Source: Pseudorhizobium flavum (GTDB lineage Bacteria > Pseudomonadota > Alphaproteobacteria > Rhizobiales > Rhizobiaceae). Taken from it: DNA of 64,000 nt. Both the position numbers and the translations under genes were made by a program. This document shows positions 44,170 to 53,452 of the stretch, piece after piece. Below the pieces are notes generated by a model that worked only from the letters and a program-made list of their open reading frames with translations, was not told the origin of the DNA and did not search any database. The stretch spans positions 2,108,001 to 2,172,000 of the forward strand of contig NZ_LR723670.1 of assembly GCF_902502825.2 (NCBI RefSeq). Reading direction: 5' to 3'. The first letter of the stretch is position 1. Each line of letters begins with the position of its first letter.

Positions 44170-45294
44170 TCATTTGACGATGGTGATCGTCTCCGCCGCG
44201 CGGGTGATGGCAGTGTAGAGCCAGCGCTCGCGCGTGTCGCGAAAGGCCCAGCTCTCGTCGAACAACACGACGTTGTTCCACTGCGAGCCCTGCGCCTTGT
44301 GGACGGTTAATGCATAGCCGTAATCGAACTCGTCGTAGCGCTTGCGCGTCGACCAGGGAATTTCCTCTTCGCTCTCGAAGGCAGCCTTCAGGAGCTTTAT
44401 CTTCGCAGCACCGCGATCCATGTCGTCGTCTTCGGGGCGGATCATCAGGTTGATGCCGGGCTTGACGGTCTCGCGGGATGAGCTCATTACCTGCCAGAGC
44501 GAGCCGTTCAAGAGCCCCTTCACCTGGTCGTTGCGCAGGCAGACGAGCTTGTCGCCCGACTGCGGGTAGCCGGTGCTGAACCCCTTCAACTCGCGGAGCC
44601 GCTGGTTGTAGCGCTTGCGTGTCTTGTTCGTGCCGACCAGCACCTGGTCCGCCTCCAGCACCAGAGCCTGGTTCACCTCGTTTCGCGAAATCACCTGGGC
44701 GGTGCCGTAGTCGCCATACATGATCTCCTTGCCCTCGCGCACGTTCATGGCGAGCTGGATGATCGGGTTGTCGCGGGCCTGGCGGTGGATCTCGGTCAGC
44801 AGGTAATCCGGTTCCTGCTCGGTGAAGAAACCGCCTCCGGAAACGGGCGGCAGTTGTCCGGGGTCGCCGAGGACCAGGATCGGTGTCCCGAAGCTCAGGA
44901 GATCCCGGCCAAGCTGCTCGTCCACCATGGAGCACTCATCGATGACGATCAGCGCTGCCTTCGCGACCGGACTCTGGCGGTTGATGGAAAACATTGGCGA
45001 GATCGAGGTCTTGCCGGTCTCCTCGTCGGAGACCTCCTCCTCGCCGCGCGGCCGGTAGATCAGCGAATGGATCGTCTTGGCGTTCTTGGCGCCGCGTGAA
45101 CGCAGCACCTGCGCTGCCTTGCCGGTGAAGGCGGCGAAAAGGACCTCGCCGTCGACATGCTCGGCGAAATGCTTGGCCAGCGTTGTCTTGCCGGTACCGG
45201 CATAGCCGAATAGCCGGAAAACCTCCTGGCGGCCATCCTTGAGCCAGCGCGAAACGGCCTTCAGGGCCTCGTCCTGTTGCGGGGCGAATTGCAT
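44170..45294 (-). CDS. RecD-like ATP-dependent DNA helicase
   Basis: A 374-residue superfamily 1B helicase, shorter than RecD. Walker A is GYAGTGKTT at residues 30-38, Walker B is IVIDECSMVD, motif III is LVLGDPGQLPPV, and the C-terminal UvrD-like motifs include YGYALTVHKAQGSQW and WLYTAITRAAETI. No RecB or RecC gene is nearby. The compact form occurs widely in alphaproteobacteria and probably unwinds DNA with 5'-3' polarity by family. It is convergent with the DUF4405 gene. Confidence 0.9.
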   Translation of the reverse strand: MQFAPQQDEALKAVSRWLKDGRQEVFRLFGYAGTGKTTLAKHFAEHVDGEVLFAAFTGKAAQVLRSRGAKNAKTIHSLIYRPRGEEEVSDEETGKTSISPMFSINRQSPVAKAALIVIDECSMVDEQLGRDLLSFGTPILVLGDPGQLPPVSGGGFFTEQEPDYLLTEIHRQARDNPIIQLAMNVREGKEIMYGDYGTAQVISRNEVNQALVLEADQVLVGTNKTRKRYNQRLRELKGFSTGYPQSGDKLVCLRNDQVKGLLNGSLWQVMSSSRETVKPGINLMIRPEDDDMDRGAAKIKLLKAAFESEEEIPWSTRKRYDEFDYGYALTVHKAQGSQWNNVVLFDESWAFRDTRERWLYTAITRAAETITIVK

Positions 45295-45350
45295 GGCTGC
45301 GACATGGCAGGATTCTGGACGCTACCGCAACCGAAAAGAACGAAAGCAGA

Positions 45351-45731
45351 TCAGGGCGATCCGGATAACGGATCGTTGATGAGCTCAATCGGCACGCCAT
45401 GCGGCGTCGCCTCCGCCGCCCGCTGCCAGCTTTTCTGAAGCCCCAGTATGGCTTCGGCGTCCGCGATGCCTTTGCCTACCAGCAGGCCCGTCAGCGCCTC
45501 CACCCAGCAATCGAAATAGTCGCTGCCGTCTGCGGCTCGTCCGGGCTTGTGAACCTCCGCCGACAGCGAATCCGCCCATTCACCCCAGGAGAAAAGCCCC
45601 TTCTCGTGAAGGTGTACGGTGATCGCAAAGGCCTCGGCTGCCCAAGGCTCCGGAAACACCGGATCGCCCTCTTCAGACCGCGGCAGGCCCTCCGTCTGGG
45701 CAAATCGCGATCTTGCTTCACACACGCTCAA
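45351..45731 (-). CDS. Nitrile hydratase accessory (activator) protein
   Basis: A 126-residue protein that resembles the N-terminal part of the nitrile hydratase beta subunit, as cobalt-type activators (P14K type) do. The segments EPWAAEAFAITVHLHEKGLFSW and DYFDCWVEALTGLL are characteristic. It is thought to deliver cobalt to the alpha subunit. It has no ATG start; TTG 45731 behind GGGAGAG is best, GTG 45725 is an alternative. It overlaps the beta gene by 14 nt. Confidence 0.82.
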   Translation of the reverse strand: MSVCEARSRFAQTEGLPRSEEGDPVFPEPWAAEAFAITVHLHEKGLFSWGEWADSLSAEVHKPGRAADGSDYFDCWVEALTGLLVGKGIADAEAILGLQKSWQRAAEATPHGVPIELINDPLSGSP

Positions 45732-46377
45732 GATAGCTCTCCCATGCGTCGATCGACACCGTCAGCGTCGGATCGGCGCCCTCGCCCCAGATTTCGCCTC
45801 CATCGAATACGACCGTATAGACCCATTGCGGGTTCTCGCCACGCCCGTGCGCATTGTCGTCGGCAAAGACGAAGGAGCCCTGCACCGCCTCCACCACGCC
45901 GGTCTTCTCCCGTGCATAGCGGGGCAAGCGCGTGTGCGTCACGGGATTGAAGTTACGTGTTCGCACCCGATCGCCAACCGCAAATCGTGGCTCGGTGTCC
46001 ACGGGTCGATCACACGGGCCGCCCCGCGCGAGCACGCCCGGCACCATGTCCGCCGTCAGCACCCGCTTCGGCTTTGCCGGCTCCTGCAGCTTGTGCCCGG
46101 CGCTGATCTCCTCGTCGCTGGCAAAGCCGTGCCGCTCCAGCAGTGTCTCCAGCGCCCGAATCCAGATTTCGTAGTAGCTCGCGTCCAGGTACTGGGCCGG
46201 TGGAATGTTCTCCCGGGCATGGCGGCTCTCATCCAGCGTCCAGGCGCCAAATGCGCCGCAAGAGAGCGTGATTCCCAGCGCCCGCTTCTCCCACTCCGCG
46301 TGGAAGACCGGCTCGTTCGGCTCCGGGGAAACCGGGCCGAACCCCATCTGGCCGCCGAGGTCGTGAGGCCCGTTCAT
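45718..46377 (-). CDS. nthB: Nitrile hydratase beta subunit
   Basis: The 219-residue partner of the metal-bearing alpha subunit in the hydration of nitriles to amides. The start [16 protein letters not shown] is diagnostic. The middle contains [18 protein letters not shown], and the C-terminal SH3-like barrel begins [27 protein letters not shown]. It overlaps the alpha gene by 4 nt (ATGA), which couples translation. Confidence 0.95.
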   Translation of the reverse strand: MNGPHDLGGQMGFGPVSPEPNEPVFHAEWEKRALGITLSCGAFGAWTLDESRHARENIPPAQYLDASYYEIWIRALETLLERHGFASDEEISAGHKLQEPAKPKRVLTADMVPGVLARGGPCDRPVDTEPRFAVGDRVRTRNFNPVTHTRLPRYAREKTGVVEAVQGSFVFADDNAHGRGENPQWVYTVVFDGGEIWGEGADPTLTVSIDAWESYLERV

Positions 46378-47018
46378 CGCAGCTGCTCCGGCGCAAGCGC
46401 TAGGCCGGTGCCGATCATCGCGTCGCGCGTCACGAGATCAGCCAGCGCCTCCTCGTCCAGATCCTCCGTGCCATCCGGACGCGTCGGCACCACGATATAG
46501 CGGAGCTCGGCCGTCGAATCCCAGACGCGGATCTTCGTGTCGTCAGGGAGCGTCACGCCGAATTCGTCCAGCACGCCGCGCGGATCGATCACCGCCCGCG
46601 AGCGGTAGGCTGGCGCCTTGTACCAGACGGGTGGCAGTCCAAGAACAGCCCACGGGTAGCAGGAGCAGAGCGTGCAGACGACGAGATTGTGCGTCTCCGG
46701 CGTGTTGAAGACCGCCCGCATATGTTCTCCCTGGCGGCCGGTAAATCCGAGACTGGCGATCGCGGCCGTGGCATCGCGCCGGAGCCAGTCGGCGAAGTCC
46801 GGATCGCTCCACGCCTTCGCGACCACGCGCGCACCGTTGCGCGGGCCTACCTTCGTCTCGTAGGTGTCGACGATCGCATCGATGGCCGCGGGATCGATCA
46901 GACCCTTTTCCGTCAGCACCGTCTCGAGAGCCTTCACACGGGCCTGCATGTCGGAATAGCGGTTGTCGTGGTGGTGATGATCGTCATCATCGTGATGGTG
47001 ATGGTCGTGGTGATCCAT
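46374..47018 (-). CDS. nthA: Nitrile hydratase alpha subunit, cobalt type
   Basis: The catalytic subunit, 214 residues. The metal-binding loop is VCTLCSC at residues 114-120; threonine in the third place marks cobalt enzymes, serine the iron ones. Cys118 and Cys120 should be the oxidised ligands. The N terminus is unusual: residues 2-18 are only His (ten) and Asp (seven), a likely metal-collecting tail. ATG 47018 has GGAGGGG upstream, and translation from there includes this tail. It lies 11 nt after a LysE exporter gene. Confidence 0.96.
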   Translation of the reverse strand: MDHHDHHHHDDDDHHHHDNRYSDMQARVKALETVLTEKGLIDPAAIDAIVDTYETKVGPRNGARVVAKAWSDPDFADWLRRDATAAIASLGFTGRQGEHMRAVFNTPETHNLVVCTLCSCYPWAVLGLPPVWYKAPAYRSRAVIDPRGVLDEFGVTLPDDTKIRVWDSTAELRYIVVPTRPDGTEDLDEEALADLVTRDAMIGTGLALAPEQLR

Positions 47019-47029
47019 CGTCCCCTCCT

Positions 47030-47623
47030 CTACCTGAGCATCGGCCAGAGGCTGATGACGAGCAGCACAGCCATTGTGATGTTGAACCACTTGAGCCGCA
47101 CCGGCACCGACAGCCAGTCACGCAGCGCCGAGCCGAATCCGGCCCAGGTCGAGACGCTTGGCAGGTTGACGAGGGCAAAGGCCACACCAACCAGCAGCAC
47201 CGTCGGCACGTAGGCTGCCGGATTGGTGTAGGTGGCCATGGCCGTCACCGCCATCACCCAGGCCTTCGGGTTCACCCACTGGAAGGCGGCCGCGCCGAGG
47301 AAGCTCATCGGCCGCGCCCCCGCCTCGCCCTCAGCAAGACTGCGTGACGTGCCGATCTTCCACGCAATCCAAATGAGGTAGGCGCCACCGGCGAACTTCA
47401 GCAGCGTGTAGACAAGCGGGACGCTCTGCATCAGCGCACCGAGCCCCAGCCCCACCCCGATCAGCAGCGACAGGAAGCCTGCGCCTATCCCCAGCATGTG
47501 CGGGATCGTGCGGCGGAAGCCGAAGTTCACGCCGGAAGCAAACAGCATCATGTTGTTGGGGCCGGGCGTGATCGAGGTCGTAAAGGCAAACAGGACCAAG
47601 GCCAGAAACGTCTCCAGCGGCAT
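47030..47623 (-). CDS. LysE/RhtB-family amino acid exporter
   Basis: A 197-residue inner-membrane exporter with about six helices. The family signature is [21 protein letters not shown] near residues 15-35, followed by HMLGIGAGF and [14 protein letters not shown] 47623 has GGAGAA upstream and was preferred to a start at 47641. It directly precedes nthA on the same strand, which may link export of an amino acid or amide-like product to nitrile metabolism; substrate unknown. Confidence 0.88.
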   Translation of the reverse strand: MPLETFLALVLFAFTTSITPGPNNMMLFASGVNFGFRRTIPHMLGIGAGFLSLLIGVGLGLGALMQSVPLVYTLLKFAGGAYLIWIAWKIGTSRSLAEGEAGARPMSFLGAAAFQWVNPKAWVMAVTAMATYTNPAAYVPTVLLVGVAFALVNLPSVSTWAGFGSALRDWLSVPVRLKWFNITMAVLLVISLWPMLR

Positions 47624-47778
47624 GTCTTCTCCAGGCGCCAATGCGTTGATTTGACCAAATGGTCGCCTCGTTCGGCGGGCGGCCTGTCAAAGCTTTATGC
47701 TTAATCCCCCACAGCTTCAAGCGGGCTTGGCAGGCAACCGTTACGCCTTATCTTGCCTCCATTGTGCAGGAGCAAGCG

Positions 47779-48627
47779 ATGATCGACGACACCCTTCCCA
47801 CAGTCACTCTCTCGAACGGCGTCACCGTGCCGGCACTCGGTCTCGGGACATGGCAGATGGGAGAGGACGCGCGCGCAGCCCAGCGGGAGGTCGAGGCCCT
47901 GCGACACGGGATCGACCTCGGCCTGACACTGATCGACACAGCGGAAATGTATGGCCAAGGTGGCGCCGAGGAGATCGTCGGCGAGGCGATCAGCGGGAGG
48001 CGGGACGACGTCTTCCTGGTCAGCAAGGTCTATCCCTGGAACGCCAGCCGCGAGGGCACGATCGCCGCCTGCGAGCGGAGCCTCAAGCGCATGAAGACCG
48101 ACCGCATCGACCTCTATCTCCTCCACTGGCGCGGAGAACATCCGCTGGCGGAAACGGTCGATGCGTTCGAGACGCTTCGACGCCAAGGCAAGATCGGTGC
48201 ATGGGGCGTCTCCAACTTCGACCTCGGCGACATGCAGGAACTGCTTGCGCTACCCGATGGAGGTAACTGCGTCGCAAACCAGGTCCTCTACAACCTGTCG
48301 CGCCGCGGCGTCGAATACGATCTCCTGCCCTGGTGCCAGGAGCGCGGGATCGCCGTCATGGCCTATTCGCCCATCGAACAGGGGAGCCTCGCCCGCAACG
48401 AGGCCCTCATCCACATCGCCAAAGCCTACCAGGCGACTCCGGCGCAGGTGGCGCTCGCCTTCCTGATGGAACGGGAGGGCGTGGTCGCCATCCCGAAATC
48501 CTCCCATGCGGCCCGCGTCGCCGAAAACCGGGAGGCAGCGGCGCTGGACCTCACCGACGAGGATCTGGACGCACTGGATGCCGCCTTCCCGCCACCGAGC
48601 CGGCCCATGCCGCTGGAGATGATCTGA
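47779..48627 (+). CDS. Aldo/keto reductase
   Basis: A 282-residue NADPH-dependent reductase with the full catalytic tetrad: Asp53 and Tyr58 in DTAEMYG, Lys83 in LVSKVYP and His116 in LLHWRGE. The C-terminal cofactor segment is [18 protein letters not shown] 47779 has AGGAG at 7 nt; the frame is open to 47659 without homology. Its stop abuts the convergent ilvH stop (TGATCA). Substrate not predictable. Confidence 0.9.
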   Translation: MIDDTLPTVTLSNGVTVPALGLGTWQMGEDARAAQREVEALRHGIDLGLTLIDTAEMYGQGGAEEIVGEAISGRRDDVFLVSKVYPWNASREGTIAACERSLKRMKTDRIDLYLLHWRGEHPLAETVDAFETLRRQGKIGAWGVSNFDLGDMQELLALPDGGNCVANQVLYNLSRRGVEYDLLPWCQERGIAVMAYSPIEQGSLARNEALIHIAKAYQATPAQVALAFLMEREGVVAIPKSSHAARVAENREAAALDLTDEDLDALDAAFPPPSRPMPLEMI

Positions 48628-49200
48628 TCACATTCCCTGCGGCCCGCGGTTCATCGCCGCAATCCCGGTGCGGCAGATCTCGATCAGGCCGAGCGGCTTC
48701 AGGATCGCTACGAACTGGTCGATCTTTGAGGACTTGCCGGTAATCTCCAGGATGAAGTGCTCGACCGTCGCGTCCACCACCTTGGCCTGGAAGGCGTCGG
48801 CAAGCCGCAGTGTCTCGGCGCGGTGCTCGCCCGAGCCCACGACCTTGATCAGTGCCACCTCGCGCTCGATTGGCCGCTCCTGACCAAGGCTCTGGGCCCT
48901 GACCGTCAGGTCGACCACGCGGTGCACCGGCACGATACGCTCGAGCTGCGCCTTGATCTGCTCAAGAACGCTCGGGGTGCCGCGCGTCACAATGGTGATG
49001 CGCGACAGATGCGCCTCGTGCTCCGTCTCCGAGACGGTGAGGCTCTCGATGTTGTAGCCGCGGCCGGAGAACAGGCCAATAACACGGGCCAGCACGCCCG
49101 GCTCGTTGCTGACGAGCACCGAGAGCGTGTGGCTTTCCGCCTTCGCCGTCTCGGGAGCGATGAAATAGGCCGAGCCGGTGGGTAGTTGATGGGAATTCAT
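48628..49200 (-). CDS. ilvH: Acetolactate synthase small (regulatory) subunit
   Basis: A 190-residue regulatory subunit that activates the catalytic subunit and gives valine feedback inhibition. An ACT domain starts LSVLVSNEPGVLARVIGLFSGRGYNIESL near residues 26-54, and a C-terminal ACT-like domain ends LIEICRTGIAAMNRG. It is 44 nt downstream of ilvI in the same operon and so under the same leader attenuator. Confidence 0.95.
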   Translation of the reverse strand: MNSHQLPTGSAYFIAPETAKAESHTLSVLVSNEPGVLARVIGLFSGRGYNIESLTVSETEHEAHLSRITIVTRGTPSVLEQIKAQLERIVPVHRVVDLTVRAQSLGQERPIEREVALIKVVGSGEHRAETLRLADAFQAKVVDATVEHFILEITGKSSKIDQFVAILKPLGLIEICRTGIAAMNRGPQGM

Positions 49201-49244
49201 TGGTTTGCGTCCACTATTTCAGGAATGACTTTAACAAGCGGTGC

Positions 49245-51023
49245 TCACACGAGCTGTCGGCCCTTGGCGTCGATCGCCGTCGCAACGGCCTCGTCGGTCG
49301 CCTCGTCGGGCAGCAGCATCTCGTTATGCGCCTTGCCGGACGGGATCATCGGGAAGCAGTTGGCGAGGTTGGCCACGCGGCAGTCGAAGATCACCGGCTT
49401 CTTGACCGCGATCATCTCCTCGATCTTGCCGTCGAGTTCCTTCGGGTCGTCGCAATACATGCCGACCGCGCCATAGGCCTCCGCCAGCTTGACGAAGTCC
49501 GGCATGGCTTCCGTGTAGGAGTTGGACAGGCGGTTGCCGTGCAGAAGCTGCTGCCACTGGCGCACCATGCCCATGTATTGGTTGTTGAGGATGAAGATCT
49601 TGATCGGCAGGTTGTACTGAATAGCACAGGACATTTCCTGGATGCACATCTGGATCGACGCGTCGCCGGCGATGTCGATGACCAGCGCGTCCGGATGCGC
49701 AACCTGGACGCCGATGGCGGCCGGCAGGCCATAGCCCATCGTTCCGAGACCCCCGGACGTCATCCACCGGTTGGGCTCCTCGAAGCCGAAGAACTGCGCT
49801 GCCCACATCTGGTGCTGGCCGACCTCGGTTGTCACGAAGGTCTCCCTGCCCTTCGACAGTTCGTAGAGCCGTTCGATCGCATATTGCGGCATGATGACGT
49901 CGTTGGACGGCTTGTAGGCGAAGGACTTGCGCGCTCTCCAGCGGTCGATGCTATCACGCCACTCCTGCGTCTGGCTCTTCTCGGGCTTCTTCGGCAGGGC
50001 ACGCCACAGGCGGACCATATCCTCCAGCACCGTTCCGACATCGCCGAGGATCGGAATATCGACACGGACATTCTTGTTGATCGACGACGGGTCGATGTCG
50101 ATGTGGATCTTTCGCGAATTCGGCGAGAAAGCATTGATCCGACCGGTGATGCGGTCATCGAAGCGGGCGCCGATGCAGACCATGACGTCGCAGTCATGCA
50201 TCGCCATGTTCGCTTCGTAGGAGCCATGCATGCCGAGCATGCCGAGCCAATTCTTGCCCGAAGCCGGATAGGTGCCGAGCCCCATCAGGGTCGAGGTGAT
50301 CGGGAAGTCCGTCAATTCGACGAGCTCGCGCAGCAGGCGCGACGCTTCCGGGCCGGAATTGACTACTCCGCCGCCCGTATAGAGAACGGGCCGCTTCGCC
50401 GTCGCCATCAGTTCGATAGCCGCCTGGATTGCCTTCAGGTCGCCCTGCAGCTTCGGCGTATAGCTCTTGTTGACTACGGTCTCGCCGGGAGGCGTGTAGG
50501 TGCCGGTTGCAAACTGGATATCCTTCGGAACGTCGACGACAACCGGGCCGGGACGACCGGTCTGCGCAATACGGAAGGCCTCGTGGATGACGCCCGCCAG
50601 TTCGTTGACGTCCTTGACCAGCCAGTTGTGCTTCGTGCAGGGTCGCGTGATGCCGACGGTGTCGCATTCCTGGAAAGCATCCGAGCCGATCAGCGTCGTC
50701 GGGACCTGTCCCGAGATGCAGACCAGCGGCACCGAATCCATCAGCGCATCCTGCAGTGGCGTGACGGCATTGGTGGCACCCGGACCGGAGGTCACCAGCA
50801 TGACGCCGACCTTGCCGGTCGAACGCGCATAGCCTTCCGCGGCGTGGCCGGCGCCCTGCTCGTGGCGAACGAGGATGTGTTGGATCTCCTCCTGCTGGAA
50901 GATCTCGTCATAGATCGGCAGGACCGCACCGCCTGGATAGCCGAAGATGTGCTCCACCCCGTTATCCTTCAGCGCCCTCAGAACGATCTCCGCTCCCGTC
51001 ATCCGATTGTTGCTGTCCGTCAT
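49245..51023 (-). CDS. ilvI: Acetolactate synthase large (catalytic) subunit
   Basis: TPP- and FAD-dependent enzyme making acetolactate and acetohydroxybutyrate, the committed step to Val, Leu and Ile; 592 residues. The TPP-activating Glu lies in LVRHEQGAGHAAEGYAR near residue 55, and the TPP/Mg motif is DIAGDASIQMCIQE with LNNQYMG. The frame runs up to 51107, but that part covers the attenuator stem, so the start must lie after it. ATG 51023 is my choice; 51035 and 51002 are possible. Expression should respond to charged branched-chain tRNAs through the leader. Confidence 0.95.
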   Translation of the reverse strand: MTDSNNRMTGAEIVLRALKDNGVEHIFGYPGGAVLPIYDEIFQQEEIQHILVRHEQGAGHAAEGYARSTGKVGVMLVTSGPGATNAVTPLQDALMDSVPLVCISGQVPTTLIGSDAFQECDTVGITRPCTKHNWLVKDVNELAGVIHEAFRIAQTGRPGPVVVDVPKDIQFATGTYTPPGETVVNKSYTPKLQGDLKAIQAAIELMATAKRPVLYTGGGVVNSGPEASRLLRELVELTDFPITSTLMGLGTYPASGKNWLGMLGMHGSYEANMAMHDCDVMVCIGARFDDRITGRINAFSPNSRKIHIDIDPSSINKNVRVDIPILGDVGTVLEDMVRLWRALPKKPEKSQTQEWRDSIDRWRARKSFAYKPSNDVIMPQYAIERLYELSKGRETFVTTEVGQHQMWAAQFFGFEEPNRWMTSGGLGTMGYGLPAAIGVQVAHPDALVIDIAGDASIQMCIQEMSCAIQYNLPIKIFILNNQYMGMVRQWQQLLHGNRLSNSYTEAMPDFVKLAEAYGAVGMYCDDPKELDGKIEEMIAVKKPVIFDCRVANLANCFPMIPSGKAHNEMLLPDEATDEAVATAIDAKGRQLV

Positions 51024-51069
51024 TGTCTGGTCCATCCGCTGCTGGTCTGCTGTTCCGTGATCGAGGCAT

Positions 51070-51150
51070 AAAAAAAGGCCCCTTGAGGAGCCTGTCTTTC
51101 CGCGCATGGGTGGCTAACGCCGGATGGTCACACCATCCTGCCCATGCGCG
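51070..51150 (-). promoter_or_regulatory. ilvI-ilvH leader attenuator (intrinsic terminator plus alternative hairpins)
   Basis: In the leftward RNA, after the leader peptide, three structures are visible. GGATGG/CCATCC (51122-51127 with 51133-51138, loop 5 nt) spans the leader stop codon. A perfect 10-bp pairing joins 51141-51150 with 51101-51110 (CGCGCATGGG/CCCATGCGCG), which a ribosome on the leader codons would disrupt. A terminator has the stem AGGCTCC/GGGGCCT (one G-U pair), loop TCAA and seven T at 51070-51076. It ends about 46 nt before the ilvI ATG. This is the architecture of ribosome-mediated attenuation. Confidence 0.85.
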
Positions 51151-51184
51151 TTCCCACCACGATAAGTGCGTTCAAAATCGTCAT
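51128..51184 (-). CDS. ilv leader peptide (18 residues)
   Basis: A short ORF translated as MTILNALIVVGTRMGRMV then TGA. Seven of 18 residues are Ile, Leu or Val, with five of them in positions 3-10, the hallmark of leader peptides that sense branched-chain aminoacyl-tRNA. There is no Shine-Dalgarno sequence. The predicted -10 box ends 8 nt before the ATG, so transcription probably begins at or next to the start codon and the ORF is translated leaderless. It precedes the attenuator of ilvI-ilvH. Confidence 0.85.
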   Translation of the reverse strand: MTILNALIVVGTRMGRMV

Positions 51185-51192
51185 GCGCGGAA

Positions 51193-51221
51193 GTGTTAGA
51201 CAGATTATTGCCCTGCGTCAA
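51193..51221 (-). promoter_or_regulatory. ilv leader promoter
   Basis: TTGACG at 51216-51221, a 17-nt spacer, and TAACAC at 51193-51198, reading leftward. The -35 box is near consensus and the -10 box moderate. The start of transcription is expected around 51184-51187, which coincides with the leader ATG at 51184. Confidence 0.6.
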
Positions 51222-51367
51222 CGCGATCTGGCGAAAAATTACCCGCTCCTGCAGCCATCTGTCCGCACAAGCCCTTACACCACTTGTTAAATCGCCTGCA
51301 CTACACTGGGCGTTGGTCTGCGGCTTTGGGAGCATTTGGGTCTCCCGCTCGAGACAGGGGCTTCGTT

Positions 51368-53452
51368 TTGCGAAACAACGACTTGCACCGTTCCATATCG
51401 GCTGGCGAACAGGATCGCCGCGACGCCCACCTCGCTGGCAATCGCATGCTTGGTCGCGTGGTCGCCTGCAATGGCTCACGGGCAACGATTGCGGCCGTGG
51501 CCGAAAATGGCGAAACCGCCCTCACGGAGCTTTGGTCGGTCGGTCGCCTGATCTCGATCGGTGTCGGCAGCAACCGGGTCGTTGCCCTCGCCTACTCGAT
51601 GACGACAGACGAAAGGAGCTGGGGCGAGCAGAACAACAACAGTTTCCAGATCGAAGCCGAACTGCTGGGCGAAGTCCGGGTGGGCCCCGATGGTCGCGAA
51701 GAATTTTCCGGCGGCATTTCCCGCTATCCCTATCTTGGCGCCATCGCCCATCGCATCCGCGCCTCTGACCTCCTGCGCATCTACGACGCCGGCAAGAACG
51801 ACAGCTGCGTCATCGGCAAGCTGACGCAGGACGAGACCATCGATGCGGCCATCCACATACCATCGATGCTGTCCAAGCATTTCGCCATCGTCGGCTCCAC
51901 CGGGGTCGGGAAATCGACGGCGGTATCGCTCCTGCTCCACAAGGCCATTGAATCCGACCCGAAGCTCAGGGTGCTGATCCTTGATCCGCACAATGAGTTC
52001 GCCGCCGCCTTTCCCGGTCATGCCGTGGTCATCGATCCCGAGACCCTCGACCTGCCCTTCTGGCTGATGAAGCTTGAGGAGTTTGCGGAAGTGCTTTACC
52101 GCGGGCGCCCTCCTGTCGCCGAGGAACTCGACATCCTGCGCGATCTCATCCCGGAGGCGAAACGCGCGTTCCGCGGTGGCGACACGGGCCTGATGCGCCG
52201 CACGACCGAGAAAAGCTCTATCACGGCGGACACGCCGGTTCCCTACAGAATGGCGGATCTCCTTGCGCTGATCGACGAGCGCATCGGTCGCCTGGAAGGC
52301 CGAGGCGAAAAACCGGTCCTGCGGCACCTGAAGATGCGAGTCATGTCGGCGATCAACGATCCCCGCTATCATTTCATGTTCTCCAACAACACGATCCAAG
52401 ACACGATCATGGAGACCATCGCCCACATCTTCCGCATTCCGGGTGGTGACAAGCCGATCTGCACGTTTCAGCTGGCGGGCATTCCGTCAGAAGTGGTCAA
52501 CTCGATCGCGTCCATACTCTGTCGGATGGCTTTCGAGCTCGCCCTCTGGAGCAACGGCGCCATCCACATGCTGGTCGTGTGCGAGGAGGCCCACCGATAT
52601 GTCCCGGCGGACCCCGAGCGAGGCTTCTTCCCGACCCGTCAGGCGATCGCCCGCATTGCCAAGGAAGGCCGCAAGTACGGCGTGTCGCTCGGCGTCATCA
52701 CCCAGCGACCGGGGGAACTGGACCAGACGATTCTGTCCCAATGTTCGACATTGTTCGCAATGCGCCTTTCGAACGACCGCGACCAGGAAATCATCCGCTC
52801 GGCAATCCCGAACTCCTCCATCTCGACGCTGAGCTTCCTTTCGTCGCTCGGAAATGGCGAAGCGATTGCGTTCGGCGAAGCGATAGCCGTACCGATGCGC
52901 CTGCAGTTCGCCCGTGTGGAGAAGAGATATCTGCCGAAGGCGAACGGTGTCCTCGACAAGGGTAGCGAGGAGACGCCCGATACAGTCGACCTTCGTAGCG
53001 TCGTTGCAAGGATGCGCTCCGTCAGCGCACCCGAACTGGGGCCTTGCCGCCCGGGCCCCGATCATGCCGACGATTCGTTCCGGCGAAGCGATGCCGACGA
53101 CCTGGAACAGGATTCGGGCATGGGCGAAATGGAACTGGACCGCTGGGCTCGAAGTGTTACACCATCCCCTCAACCGACCCCATACAGACCGGGCGATACA
53201 GCCAGGGCCGAGCGCTACCGTCCGGATATGCTGCCGGGCGCCACGCGATCGCCCACCGCGCCGCCTTCAACCTCGTATGAACCGTCACCGGCCCATCGCC
53301 AACCTGTCACCGATGACGGCGCGCCAGCGGCCCTTCGCTCCCTGCGTGCCGACGGCGGCCTGCGCTCCTCCCAGCCGCTTCGCCGGGAAGGCTCCCTTCG
53401 CGACACCCTGCTGAAGAAGCCGCTCAGCAGCCTCTACGACAACAGGGACTGA
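51368..53452 (+). CDS. HerA-like DUF87 ATPase
   Basis: A 694-residue hexameric-type translocase ATPase. The N-terminal HAS-barrel-like region is followed by Walker A GSTGVGKST at residues 176-184, Walker B LVVCEEAH with the adjacent Glu, and the arginine-finger region around SNDRDQEII. The last 150 residues are Pro-, Ser- and Arg-rich and probably disordered. No NurA or Sir2 partner is adjacent, so the role (DNA translocation, possibly repair) is unknown. The start is uncertain: TTG 51368 behind AGGGG gives a family-like N terminus; the first ATG is 51446. The 3' end overlaps miaA by 19 nt. Confidence 0.85.
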   Translation: MRNNDLHRSISAGEQDRRDAHLAGNRMLGRVVACNGSRATIAAVAENGETALTELWSVGRLISIGVGSNRVVALAYSMTTDERSWGEQNNNSFQIEAELLGEVRVGPDGREEFSGGISRYPYLGAIAHRIRASDLLRIYDAGKNDSCVIGKLTQDETIDAAIHIPSMLSKHFAIVGSTGVGKSTAVSLLLHKAIESDPKLRVLILDPHNEFAAAFPGHAVVIDPETLDLPFWLMKLEEFAEVLYRGRPPVAEELDILRDLIPEAKRAFRGGDTGLMRRTTEKSSITADTPVPYRMADLLALIDERIGRLEGRGEKPVLRHLKMRVMSAINDPRYHFMFSNNTIQDTIMETIAHIFRIPGGDKPICTFQLAGIPSEVVNSIASILCRMAFELALWSNGAIHMLVVCEEAHRYVPADPERGFFPTRQAIARIAKEGRKYGVSLGVITQRPGELDQTILSQCSTLFAMRLSNDRDQEIIRSAIPNSSISTLSFLSSLGNGEAIAFGEAIAVPMRLQFARVEKRYLPKANGVLDKGSEETPDTVDLRSVVARMRSVSAPELGPCRPGPDHADDSFRRSDADDLEQDSGMGEMELDRWARSVTPSPQPTPYRPGDTARAERYRPDMLPGATRSPTAPPSTSYEPSPAHRQPVTDDGAPAALRSLRADGGLRSSQPLRREGSLRDTLLKKPLSSLYDNRD

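Noticed and set aside
49200..51071. Long open frame antisense to ilvI (over 600 codons)
   Set aside because: The opposite strand encodes a complete acetolactate synthase; the antisense frame has the biased composition of a high-GC shadow and no domain.
51024..51107. N-terminal extension of ilvI to 51107
   Set aside because: It would place the start codon inside the attenuator hairpin, before the terminator T-run; the extra residues are not family-like.
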